The position numbers and the translations under genes are program-made. DNA of 56,531 nucleotides from Lingula anatina (taxonomy: Eukaryota > Brachiopoda > Lingulata > Lingulida > Lingulidae). Shown one piece after another: positions 21,001-31,800 of this stretch (the stretch's first letter is position 1; every line of letters starts with the position of its first letter). Location: the NCBI RefSeq assembly GCF_001039355.2, contig NW_019775380.1, positions 126,001-182,531 on the forward strand, in the 5' to 3' direction. Under the pieces are notes generated by a model. It did no database searches and was not told where the DNA came from. It worked only from the letters and a program-made list of their open reading frames with translations.

Positions 21001-22609
21001 GCTGAGCCTGGGGTTTCTGTTGCTGCATTCTCAGTCGTCGCAACTGTTCTATACGCATTTGATGCTCCTGCTCCTCTTGTTGCTTTAACCTCTCTTCGTG
21101 TTCAACCTGTCTCTGATGTTGATAAGACATTGGAGTGGTAGATGTTGATGTAGTAGATGTCATGGCGAGTTCAGGGGCTGGGCGTGGCTCAGCAACAGGA
21201 GATTGAGGTGGTTTATACCCTCGTGGCTTCTTTGGTTTAATCATATCAACCGAATAGGTTGCTCCCATCGACATTGGTCCGGATGGAGGCGACGCTGCAA
21301 ACGCTTGTCTTGTAGCTTTGACTGATGTTGTCACTTCTTCCTGTGCTGTAGAGGCGGACGTTGCTGGTGATACAGTTTCCTCCGGAGAAGGTGCCCTGAT
21401 CCAGGCCATATCACTGCCCTTTCCACGAGTTCTGCCGGGGCCGGCAACTGGCTGAGATGGCTGAGATGGCTGCTGTTGCCAAGGTTGCAGTGGCGGCTGG
21501 CCCGTCATCTGTGGCTGAGAAACGGGGGCCTGTCTGGGTGGTTGAATCCTTGGTTGTGGTGGCTGTTGTTGCCAAGGTGGCAACGGTGGTTGGCCTGCTG
21601 GTGGCGCTGGTGGTTGAGTAACTGGTTGAGGCTGAGGTGGTTGGCCTTGCTGTCCTGGGGCGGAGACATGGGTGATTTGTCTGGTTTGTTGAGTTCGTTG
21701 TTGCCATGGTAAACTTGTCTCGGTTGACATTACCTGTGGCTGGGCCTGTGGTGGCGGAGGCTGTGCACGTACCTGTTGTTGCGTAGTAACGCCATAGGAA
21801 ACTCCTCCTAAAGCGTTGCTAGGTGGTGGTATGTCTGGCATTACCTTTTTGCCATACCTGGCAACTCTCTGCTGCTGCGTCACTTGACCATCAGTGGACG
21901 TGGTTGTTGTCACCTGCTGAATGCGGTGGTCAGGCGTATCCGTTGTCTTCACACTGGTCAGTGTAACCTTCATGCTGGATTTTTGCTTATCCGGTGCACC
22001 ATAGGAAGCTCCGAAACCTTGTTGCGTGTCTTGTTGCATGTGTTTTTGTGTAAATTGCTGTAGCTCCTGTTGAACAGCAGAAGCTGAGGCAATTTGCTGG
22101 GATGAGGGAACTTCAGCAGCTTCTTTTTGCTCTCGCACAATTTTCTTAGCATCAAACGTCGCTCCAAATGATATGGGCGCCGAAGCTTGCTCTGACATCT
22201 TCGTAAATTTTTGATGCACACGCGACTGTCGGACGTTTGGTGCTCCCGAAGTCGCTGTCTCTCTCATATTTAAGTCGTCTTGCGCTCCACGTTTACGTGT
22301 ATCTGCACCAAAATCAACCGATGATAATTTCATAGAAGGAATTGCCTCCGTTTTGCTTCTTGTGACAATTTTAGCCGCCGGCGCACGTATCCACTTATTA
22401 TCCCCAATAGACGAGCGTTTTTCCGTAGTTGTCGTTGAAGTTAATCCCCCATCAGTCGTAGTTTTGGTTTCTACTTCATACGTTCGACGCTGGCCTGATG
22501 GGAATTCTGTCGTTTTCGAGCGGCGTGACACAGAAGTAGATTTCCTACTAGTAACCCACCCATCGTCACCGCTAGTTTGAAACCGATCTTTGTACAGACT
22601 TGCCGCCAT
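18041..22609 (-). CDS. Large Pro/Gln-rich repeat protein, intronless, unrecognised
   Basis: A single open frame of 1522 codons with ATG at 22609 (AATATGGCGG context) and TAG just before the frame's end at 18041. I do not recognise the family. Visible parts: an N-terminal Ser/Thr/Arg-rich region; WIRAP/WIKQAP motifs near residues 73, 401 and 921; FGATF-like motifs near 147, 198, 448, 821 and 988; a long Pro/Gln-rich centre (about 270-820) with a charged Gln/Glu helix (HEERLKQQEEQEHQMRIEQL) near 515; Lys-Pro-Ala repeats; a Pro/Thr stretch and basic helix (QQQKKKLEMEQRRAARAEAR); three tandem EVKxETVQVQ-type repeats; and two copies of a GQMHVHREVTTTVDGKSTT block about 90 residues apart. There is no signal peptide or membrane segment. 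Low complexity suggests a cytoskeletal or scaffold protein (inference). An intact 4.6-kb frame in AT-rich DNA is not chance. Confidence 0.85.
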   Translation of the reverse strand: MAASLYKDRFQTSGDDGWVTSRKSTSVSRRSKTTEFPSGQRRTYEVETKTTTDGGLTSTTTTEKRSSIGDNKWIRAPAAKIVTRSKTEAIPSMKLSSVDFGADTRKRGAQDDLNMRETATSGAPNVRQSRVHQKFTKMSEQASAPISFGATFDAKKIVREQKEAAEVPSSQQIASASAVQQELQQFTQKHMQQDTQQGFGASYGAPDKQKSSMKVTLTSVKTTDTPDHRIQQVTTTTSTDGQVTQQQRVARYGKKVMPDIPPPSNALGGVSYGVTTQQQVRAQPPPPQAQPQVMSTETSLPWQQRTQQTRQITHVSAPGQQGQPPQPQPVTQPPAPPAGQPPLPPWQQQPPQPRIQPPRQAPVSQPQMTGQPPLQPWQQQPSQPSQPVAGPGRTRGKGSDMAWIRAPSPEETVSPATSASTAQEEVTTSVKATRQAFAASPPSGPMSMGATYSVDMIKPKKPRGYKPPQSPVAEPRPAPELAMTSTTSTSTTPMSYQHQRQVEHEERLKQQEEQEHQMRIEQLRRLRMQQQKPQAQRQEQVITLQQKQQVSQVQPRQPQPPSPRQMPPSPTGQAPMSPPAQLPPWQQPAGPPPRAPMPPPPHILPPHIRGPVPPQQWQQGAPLPPPQQPPAAAPPGVPRGYRPVRPPVPIPPVGPSQPGPEVRPAGGDARPPWMQGQAAPPPPTMMKVQPAPGQPSIPPQGPPGAPTPFRQQGPPPTSPPAPVSQPAKPTQPRGPPPPQPSPQPAPTPVIRHVPAPAPPAPEAAQKPAMVVLKPAMKATPQPQPQTQPKPELKKVEPRGKLGAAKNIFSANAEQAPVFSFGSSYSASDVKTQKADRSRWQPKTKPLSKPQPGQSYAPEPASTSAPAPATRPAEQPTSKPQPAPEVAPKPAPKPAPKPAAKPAPASPVIPQVALKQKKDAGWIKQAPVTEQVTLKKTSRVERKQEKGGLETVSLKPLSQDEKELGSIKKGVSRGLASKFQTSEATPISFGATFTPGSSRSTSKQESKIVRRQEKTTFEGGQIKKDIKVTETSRTASDAGVKETTRTTTTTKVQASPSSAVQERSKTEVQVKSSAVGSRTRDQPVEMETITVGTVDPIVLDVEEAKKSSSKVILSPSPKVSVDIAHPLEQATSTRKILKVTTRHGELEEAPATPTTPSTPKTPQTPPLTPQQQKKKLEMEQRRAARAEARRKAGGVSQEVKMETVQVQQAPTIQSSGQEVKQETVQVQESVSAQKSQEVRQEVVKVQEAPAVQSQQQTQPQTTSSSMQVIQEQVHITPAAEVSTGGEVKVHGETVQVHQDQVKVMGQDTGGSADFQIQVAKGGGEVAQSQSGQAGFEIKFQGGDSSGSGAGVQVMSTSGGGQMHVHREVTTTVDGKSTTAVQDKSFAIEPGTMVMDQGARAISADEFFSAGKSAMDEFAQAAASKVQIQEPKSTVEQVQTRQTMSSSGDGQMHVHREVTTTVDGKSTTSVQDKTFVIEPGTGVMDQAAGEDVESHQTIEIEEIPEDEDKSYETSEQNESFTISI
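18170..18560 (-). repeat. C-terminal coding repeat, two units
   Basis: Within the 1522-residue protein, two segments encode GQMHVHREVTTTVDGKSTT, then VQDK, a Phe, and IEPGT with VMDQ, about 270 bp apart. The nucleotide sequences are also similar, which points to an internal duplication. Confidence 0.85.
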
Positions 22610-25600
22610 ATTGATTCAAAATAACGGTAGCAGTAGTAGCGGTTTTAAGTCACAGCAGCTTAAAATCACTGTCTTTTTGAGTAAGGCTTCTTCTTGCGAA
22701 AATTAAGGTTAAAACGAAATACTAGCCTTAATTATTTGCACCACAACACCTGCTTTGGTAGAAACTACTTTCGTTACAGCTAGACAGCAACAAACTCTCC
22801 TATGGACTGTTCCGCATACTGGTGCAGGCTGCAACCTGATATCAGTTGAGGTATGTTTTACCTGTGCAGGCTCCCTATGTCGGGAAAGGGGGTTCACGGG
22901 AGGTGTGCACTTGCTATCTTATCTCAATCGGAAATAACAAATATCGAAATGATTTGATGCCAACTGCAACGCACGTTGGTGGTACACGCAATTCCAATTT
23001 GATACAAAAACGTTGCCCTCGTGCAAATAACGTTTTGATGAAAACAAGTTTGAATTTGTTTCTATGTTTGCACCTGTACTCCCTCCCTAGCAGTATGTTG
23101 AAAGCGATGCTGTAAACGCTATGCGATATTGAACAAAGTGAAAATCCTAGAAATTGTAATCAAAATTTATCTTTTGAACACAAGCATGGTATCCAAGGCC
23201 TGTATGTGTGAAGCAGAGAAAATTGCAAATTGCGTTGCTATTTCGCGGTATCACATAGCGAAACATGAATGTTTTATACCGAGTCCGATATTCCAGAGCA
23301 TTTCAGAATGTCTTTCATGTTGTGTGCTACTGCAGGATGGACTAATCTGGAAACAACTCTGTACATCTAAGTTTACATCTAGGTCAAACGTGAAACTGAG
23401 TTGGAATGATGTCTGCAAAAACCGTTAGGAATCAATAATAAGCACGGTTTTTCCTCGTTTTTTATTTATTCAAGTGGCTGGACCTGTTTCGAATAAAAAG
23501 CATGCCTTATCATTTTGTATAGCTCCTGGAATTGCGAATTGTATACTAATTTTCAGGTATTCTTTATTCTAGTATTTAACGAGTATATATGCAATCCAAC
23601 ATATTTTAAAATTCTGCCAAAGCGTGTTATTCTGCCCGTTGATGTATGTTTTTAAAGCGTGGGCATGAATCCAAAAGAAGAAGCAATATGATAACGCAAA
23701 AGCGACTTCCACACCTGTTGCAGCCTTTCTCCAGGTGAACTATAACGAAATATTCTCTAAAGCTTCAAATTGGCATACTGAAAATTGATCTACAATTCTC
23801 ATAATATACGTACATGTATAATGTGCCCAAAACTTTTATAAATACTTGACGTGAAGAATGGGTAATATATTTGTTTACTGGAAAAATTTTGGTTCATTTT
23901 ACGTTCGGGGATTAATATTTCATATGAACATATTGACATGTACACTGAGGAATTCAGTTTGCTTTTTAAAACAGTAATCATGAAAGCGCTTTGTAGGGTC
24001 GTTCGAACGAAATCTTTTGTCTGTTTATGGGTGTTTTCAAAACACTGAGTTAATATGCTGGAAAAGAAAGCATTTCTCTTCACGGAGACTTGCCGCTAAA
24101 ATGGAGCTACTTTTTGGTGAGGCCAAAACGTAGTATACTCCTCAGTGTGCACAAACTCATCGGAAAATATAAAAATCCTACCATTGCTGAACAGTGAATA
24201 AGAGGTAAATAGCGCAATATCCAGCATAATCTTAATTCTCTGCATTACAAGGTAAAAATAAGAATTTACTTTATTGAATTTGATATTCAACAAGGCGGGT
24301 GTTATGGTTATTTCAGGTTTGTTATATGTTACAAAACGCAAAACCGGACATTATACATTCAGTAATTTTATTGACATTAAACTCCTGAAATCCGTTTGCA
24401 CATGCGCTCTCAAACATACACGTATGGGTGGAATGTCCAATACCTAAAGCTGTGCTGTACAAATAATTACAAATTTTCAACATAGTTGCTGTACAAATTG
24501 AAGTAACACATTATTCAAGAAAAAAATTCCTTAAAATACAATACTATAAATAACCATGCTCCGTTTTCTTGTAAATCTAATAGCAACTCCGTTACATTGC
24601 CATCAATTTAGCTCGTTTCTGCCACATGCTGGACGGAACATATGTTTTTCCTACTACAGTTTCATGGCAGATTTAGCGTTCTTTACGCAGAAAGAACTTC
24701 ACATTTTCTTGCAATTAGTTGCCATCAGGGTGATAATGATAGTAAATGTTTCATTCCGTGATTCATACATAATTAGTCTAACGATCTGTCATGACTAAAA
24801 CTGTCGGATCTACGCGTGCCATCCAAAAATAATGTGAAACCAAACACCCCTTGAACTTTTGCTGTAAAATGTCAGCGGTTACGGCTCAAAAACAGCATGA
24901 TCTTATACAATAAGTTACTCCGCCAGTAACAGTTTCATTAGTTACTTTATCAGGTATATTTATTTCAAAGATCTAAGAACCAATCCCCCTTTACATCTGT
25001 CCACTCCAGCAAAATTGTCCCTTGCAAAATGTTACATGCATGTAAACACAAATAGCATACCTAAGCTTGTGTCAACTCTCAAAACCGAAAGTATTTTATG
25101 CTTAAAAAGTCATAATGACTTTATCATAATTTACAATGCTATGATATATATTGACAAGTATTATTTGGTGTACAAAGAAAATGCTACAATTTACCAACTT
25201 GCAAAAGCACTTAATAGAGAATTGCATTTACTATTCTGGCGTCGATATTTATTATGTAGGGTTTTCAAGTCACATCAGATAAGAAAGGCTCCTTCTCCTA
25301 GAACCCACACAGGAAAACAGACGTTTCATTGTAACATCTACTTTTTAAGTCCCAGTTCTTGCCGACTTATATTTACTCATACAGAATGCCAAGTGCAACA
25401 GGCTGGTAGATAAAGCCATTTAAATATACAAATATGCCAAGAAAGTCTGGTCACATTATTTAAAATATGGAATTCACACAATTCATTACCACAAAAGTCT
25501 GATTCTGTCCATGGCATGCAATTCATCATGTATTCTGTAGGTATCCAGACTTACTATAAGCATGTACACGGCAACATTGAATCAGAAACAAATTTGCACA

Positions 25601-25804
25601 AGTATCATTTTCAAACACTTAGTGAGGACACTTTCATTTCTTGGCTGATCTCTAGTTTCTAGGCTAAAACAATTGGATAGTTTTGAAGAAACATTCTACA
25701 TCTGTATAGGTTCACCACCAGGTCAATACTTATTAAGCCACGTAGTACACTTGTATCTTACCCGGTATATTGTTAAAACTGAAATGCAAAATAACTGACC
25801 AATA
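22610..25804. other. Intergenic region between the MAST 3' end and the 1522-residue gene
   Basis: About 3.2 kb with no coding exon that I can support. It should hold the 3' UTR of MAST and the promoter and 5' UTR of the repeat-protein gene, both on the minus strand. Minus-strand AATAAA occurs at 24367-24372, about 1.4 kb past the MAST stop codon, as a possible poly-A signal. Confidence 0.5.
24367..24372 (-). terminator. MAST: Candidate poly-A signal of MAST
   Basis: TTTATT on the plus strand gives AATAAA on the minus strand. Other copies exist nearer to the stop codon in this AT-rich stretch, so the choice is uncertain. Confidence 0.2.
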
Positions 25805-28800
25805 TCAGAGAGATTCAAAATACTCTCGTTTCTCATGCCAAGAGCTCTTTCTGTTCAAAGACTGTTTTTCTTTAGTTTGCTTAGCTGCACTCGGATGCAG
25901 CCTGTCTGGGGATGCCCCCCGCCGAGGCAGTGCTGGCGACCCCTGTCCAGGTTCTGTACTCTTAGGTCTTGTGAGAGTCTTCTTAGACAGAGAACAAGTA
26001 GCAATAGGACTACTGTTCAGATATGTGGGATACGTCTGGGTAGTGTTAGAACTACCAGCTTGGTGGTGACCATGAACCACAGTCAGAGGGCTTGGACTTC
26101 GTGTCGGCGACAATGCCATAGGTGATGGAGAAGGTGTACGCGCTAATGGCGAGAGTGGGATATTATGTACAGATTTTCTTCTGTGTGGTGACTTCGCTGC
26201 TGCCAGTTTGTGTTTGAGTCCGTGAAGTGAGCTTGGTCTGTTAAACTGTGATGAGGAGGCAGGTGAGTTAGGTACACTAGAGCCAGATGAGCTGCTCTGA
26301 GATGTATTCCCAACAGAGTCACCACCTGCCCCAACATAGACTCTCCCAATAGGTGGAGACCGGGGAGATTTTGATCTTGTTGGAGAATTAGGCATACTAT
26401 CTCCTGATGACAAAGACCTGTTCAATGTACAGCCAAAAGTTTTACTTGGTGTAATAGGAGAGTTTATGTTCTGTTCTTGAGCTCTCTTTGTGCTGAGGCG
26501 GCGGAATAAGGAAGTTCTGCCTCGTTTCCTGTGGTGAGAATCTCCACTCCTTTCCCTTTGATGCTTTTTCTTGTAACTTCTTCGAGTCATTTTTCCCTCA
26601 TGAGGTGCCCTATAACGACCACCAGTTTTGATGGTTGTGTTGTCCAGGGGAGTGACCCTCAGTGAAACCCTTGAAGGGTCTTTCAAAATGAGTTTTATCA
26701 CTTGTACATGTAACATGCCAACTACACACTCTGTATTTACATGGGTAATTAAGTTTCCTGGTCTAAGACCTGCTTCATAGGCTGGGCCATTGTCATCCAC
26801 ATGCTGCAAGAATAAGAGAAACACTTTTTAAATACATATAAAAAACAACACTACAGAATATCGTCTTAAGAGATCAATTTTTTCACCCAAAAGAGAACAA
26901 GGCAAAGGATGTTAAATTACCTGTACCTATAGAAATTTTCAACTGCTCTTTGCTCTTTGGATGAAAAAAATGAAACTCTTAAGATGATATTATACATAAT
27001 ACATCCACTTATTTTCTAACACTACAGCATAATGCCTAGCAGATAAAAATGAGAAAATTTAAGTTGGGAAAATGATATTCAAGATTTCTATTATAAATTG
27101 AAGGACAGCAGTTGAAATAATGATTTCCCACCAATTTACTAAACAGAGAGTTGTGACATAAGCAAAGACATATTCGTACATCCTGAACCTCCATCTGGCT
27201 AAATATGCATGCAAAAGAACTTGAATACTTACCACTACCAAGTGATGTAGAGTGTAGATGTCAGTATCTCCATGATAAACCCTGATGGCTTTTGGAGTAA
27301 AACCATATCCTCTAGGGCTTCTTCTGATTATAAATGCAGGACGCAAAGGACCAATCACAGGCAACATATCACGTGAAGGGGAGGCATCTCTTGAGCTGCT
27401 TGAGCCCGGAGAACTGATTGGCTGAGAAACCAACTCCTCTGTAAAACAAAAACAAAAAAAAAATTCATGATGATATAGAATGGTTGGGACAAGCTGAGAG
27501 GAGTGCAATACCAGCTGGTGCAACTGCAAAAGGCAAGGTGTCTTGTTATCACTTAAGAAATCATGCAAATGTAATTTGCACATGAAAAAATATGTAATCA
27601 GTGCAGGTCTTAGTGCAGAAAAAATTAACTGTACATAAAAGCAAAACATATAAGGTCAAAACATTTCAGCAAATGTGTTTACACAAAACATTAATATGAA
27701 TAAGCATGCAACATTATGAATAAATAAGAATTAAGTTATTGTATAAAATTATTTTTCAGGATGACAAGAAACCTGTTAAATAAATATGACCATATCAAAC
27801 TCATTATTCTAAAATTAAACCCAATGAACATTAAATTAAAACAGCAAAAGCAAAATTATCACAATTCTTAAGAGTTTTATGTGCAGATAAATAGCATGCC
27901 TTGATCTTATGGACAAAATAAAAGTAATCACCTGCAGCAGGTATATGAAGAGAAAGAGCATTAGCAGAGGCAGATTTGTGCATGGGTTTGAAGGTCAATC
28001 GTGGTGATGTCGACCTTGGAGGGCCTTCAGATAGATCCACTTGAAGATAACCTTTGGGTTTAGGCTCCTCTTGGGCATCTGCCATGACCTCTGGTGGGGT
28101 GAAGGTGGGTTCTAGAATGTGTGGACAAAGCAACAGGATTTACCAAAAGATTGGATAGGTTTTGATACAGTTACAAATGCATTCCTAAAACAATAACTAA
28201 AGCCTTTGAAACAATGTGTAATAGGAAGCTAAAAATTGTCTGGACTGAAACTCAAGGTTATACCTGAAAGACTATATTCAGAAATTGTATCAAAAGAAAA
28301 GACATAGTATACAATAACTTATGCACATGATTGTAGTATTACAACATAAATGGCATTTTAATATGTTATCAGTAATACATATCAAAAGCAAATATAGCTG
28401 AAACATGGTGATACAAAGCAATATCCATGCTACACAGAGTTGTTCACTGAACATCCGTTCGTTATCTTTATTGTTATGGACAAAAAAGTTGTGACAAGTG
28501 AAATTAAGGAATGATAATGTGCAAAGTCGATATCTTACATAGATATGCTGCAAAGAATATTATCAGCTGTGTTGTGCACTTAAAGTTATAAAGTTATACC
28601 ACTCCATAATTTTAATGTCTCACAAGGCACCTCTATTAGAAATAATTTATCTATTATATGCGTAGTTTATATCAGACCCATGTCAAGCAACACAAAATGT
28701 AATATCCTTTACAGATACAATGACTGAACTTGTCTCATGACTTGTATATACTTTTAAAAAATAACTTCCCATTATGCAACCGCATCATATTACCTTTCTT

Positions 28801-31800
28801 TTTCACTTCAGGCCTCTTAGGCTTGATATGAATGGGCTTCTTTCCTTCTTTCTTTGGCTCATCACCAGTATCATGTATTTTACCATGCTCCTCTTCCTCC
28901 TCCTCTGCAGAGATGGAGAAGAGAGGGATGGGGTCTGTTTTCACAGCTTTAGGGGTACTCTTCTTTCTGCTCATGATGGGGGACAGGGTGTCACTTTCAC
29001 ACTGTGAAGACTCGGGGGTGCTGTTACTGGCAATAGACCTTGGTGTACTGAAATACAGAATAAACTGGTAATCATCTACCTCAAACATAAAATAAAATCA
29101 TAAACAATTAAGACATCAGAATGCAAGATGCAGTATTCTTCATGGGGGTTATTAGCAGCAGACATGTACATCTCAGCAGCATGAACTAAATAGTCTAAGA
29201 TATAATGAAAATAAGGGATATGGATGTGTGGTCTCATAGCTAATTAAGAAATACAAAGTTAAATGCTCACAAACAATCTCTTTTCAACCTATTATTATAT
29301 AAAAATCAATCTAACTGAGGCACTGGGTCCTCAACTTACACTTCAGGAGAACTGAAGACTTCCTCATCCACCTTGATGGAGAGAGCAAGAGTTGGCACTT
29401 CTTTCTCTAGGTCTGAGATACTGTTCCTCTGGGAGTTGGATGGAGTCTCCACAGAACTTGTTGAGCACTCGGAAATGTTTGAATTCTTCCTGCCAAGCAC
29501 ATCTTTGTCTGTGTTATCAGGGACAGCACTCATGCTGTTTGACCTCGCCTTCTCTTCTTGTCTCTTTCTCTGTAATTGAAAATAAAGTTTTAACATATTC
29601 TGTAATGGTTTATGAAAAAAAGGTCTTTCAGCAAGGATTGAGAAAAAATCCATTCCCTCCTTTTTCACAACTCATTGTTTTTGAGTTGCCATGCATTGCA
29701 GCAGCTCTATTTCTCTAAGCTGGTCATTTCCTAGTATTATGTTTACTGTATGTAATAGTTATATACATATCAGTAACTGTAACACAATTTTTCCTACATT
29801 GTTCTTTCACCTCACCTCTCTCATCTGTGCAAACTTTCCATACACTTTGCTGTATCTTGGTGACATGGAGGAAAAGCTGTGAAACATGATGTCATCTGCA
29901 TCATCTTCTGTGTCCTCCAAGTCATGATTATATCTGTCTACACGGGCTAAAGGAAAACACAAAGGTATGTTTTTAAAGACACAATTCCAAATTTCACAAA
30001 GTAAGGTATACTGCACTTTGAAATATTTTAGTAGAATAACTACTGCACAAACTTTCTTACTATTTTTGACAGCTTGAAAAAAATGTGGTAATAACTCACT
30101 GTCAAAGTAACTTGTGTCCTCTTCACTATCCAACTGAGGGATGAACTCTGCTTTCTGTCTTAGCAGACCATCCCAATCTAAACCCAAGAAGAACACGTGC
30201 TCCCGCACTTCATGTGCACCCCCTGTCCCCAGGCGATCTATGGGGTTCTGCTGTAGAAGAGAAATGATGAGATTCTTGGAGTCTTCGTCAACGGAGTACT
30301 CTTCCTCCTCTGGCCACTCTATGTCCACTGCAAAGAATAAAATGTAAAATGTACTGGTCAGTTATGGTCCACTGGAGATCACTGCATGTAAAATGATCAG
30401 TTAACTGCTCCTTTTTTAATTGTGTCTGTAGCGGAATCTGAAGAAAACAGTTTACTGTAATTACTTCTTGAATTTCAATAAAAAGCATCATCTGTGAATT
30501 GTGTTCAAAATTGAAAGGATATCAAAGGCAGCATGAATTAAGTACCATTTACGAAGAAAAAAAAAAAAAAAAAAGAAGCAACCTACCATTGATAACCTGT
30601 GAGAATAATTCCTCAGTTGTGTCCCCAAAGAAAGGCACACAGCCCACCAGGAACTCGTACAGTATGACCCCCATGGACCACCAGTCCACAGGCTTCCCAT
30701 AGCCCTTCCTCAGGATGACCTCTGGAGCTATGTACTCTGGGGTCCCAAACACCTGCTTGTCCTTGAACTGCTTGGACTCCTTGTCTATGGAACCCTCATA
30801 CATGTTGGTGGTCACTGGAAAATAATGACAGGATACTGAGGCTGACATCACTATGATTGGACCAGACTGATTCGTTTTATGGTTCCTTAATTCAATAATA
30901 TAGAGATAGAAGTCTGAAAGTTCACTACATTATATGGGACTAAAATTGTACAATACTGGTTTATTTTTATTAATTCAAAAACCTGTTCATTTTCATATTA
31001 CAAAGTATGTTATTCGCTTTTTCATTAACTGAAGGCATTACTCAGCTACGCATTTCATATATACGTGCATCTCAACTTACAATTCATCAATCCAATCTTG
31101 GAGAGACCAAAGTCAGTAAGTTTGATATGTCCTGTTGATGTGATGAGCAAACTGGAAAATAGATTGTGACATCAAAACTCAGTCGCAACTGTACAGGCAG
31201 CTAGAGTGTATCTTCTTTATTTAACATAATATTTTCAATTCTTGATGAGTCAATATATTTATTCAAACCCATAAAACTTTTTAAAAAGTGATCAGTGAAT
31301 ACTGCTTTTTAAAATCTAAAAATATCACTAGCAAAGAATACAAAGAAACATGAAGTGACTTACTTGTCTGGTTTGAGATCTCGATGTACTATGCCATAGC
31401 TATGAAGATACTCTAATGCTAACACTGTCTCAGCAAAGTACAACCTGCAAACAGATTATAAAATCATTGCTTCATGACAACAAGTGGTAATGAATATCTA
31501 AAACTATCTAACTTAAGCAAAGCTGGAAAGTAATGTATTGTCAAAATGCTAAGTAAAAAGTCTATATAATTATCTACAGCACTGATGTTGCCAAAGTTTA
31601 TTTCAAGGTATACGTAAAAAAATAGAAAGCACAGACGAAATGTTATATGTTACAAAGGAATCCCATGACTTCGTTTTTTTTTTTTTTTTTTTGCTTATTC
31701 CAGTTACCATTCTATGAACCTTCAGTTGCATGGAAACACAAACACATATTAAATATGAAAAGGGAAACCCTTACCTTGCCATATCAGTTGGCAATGGCCC

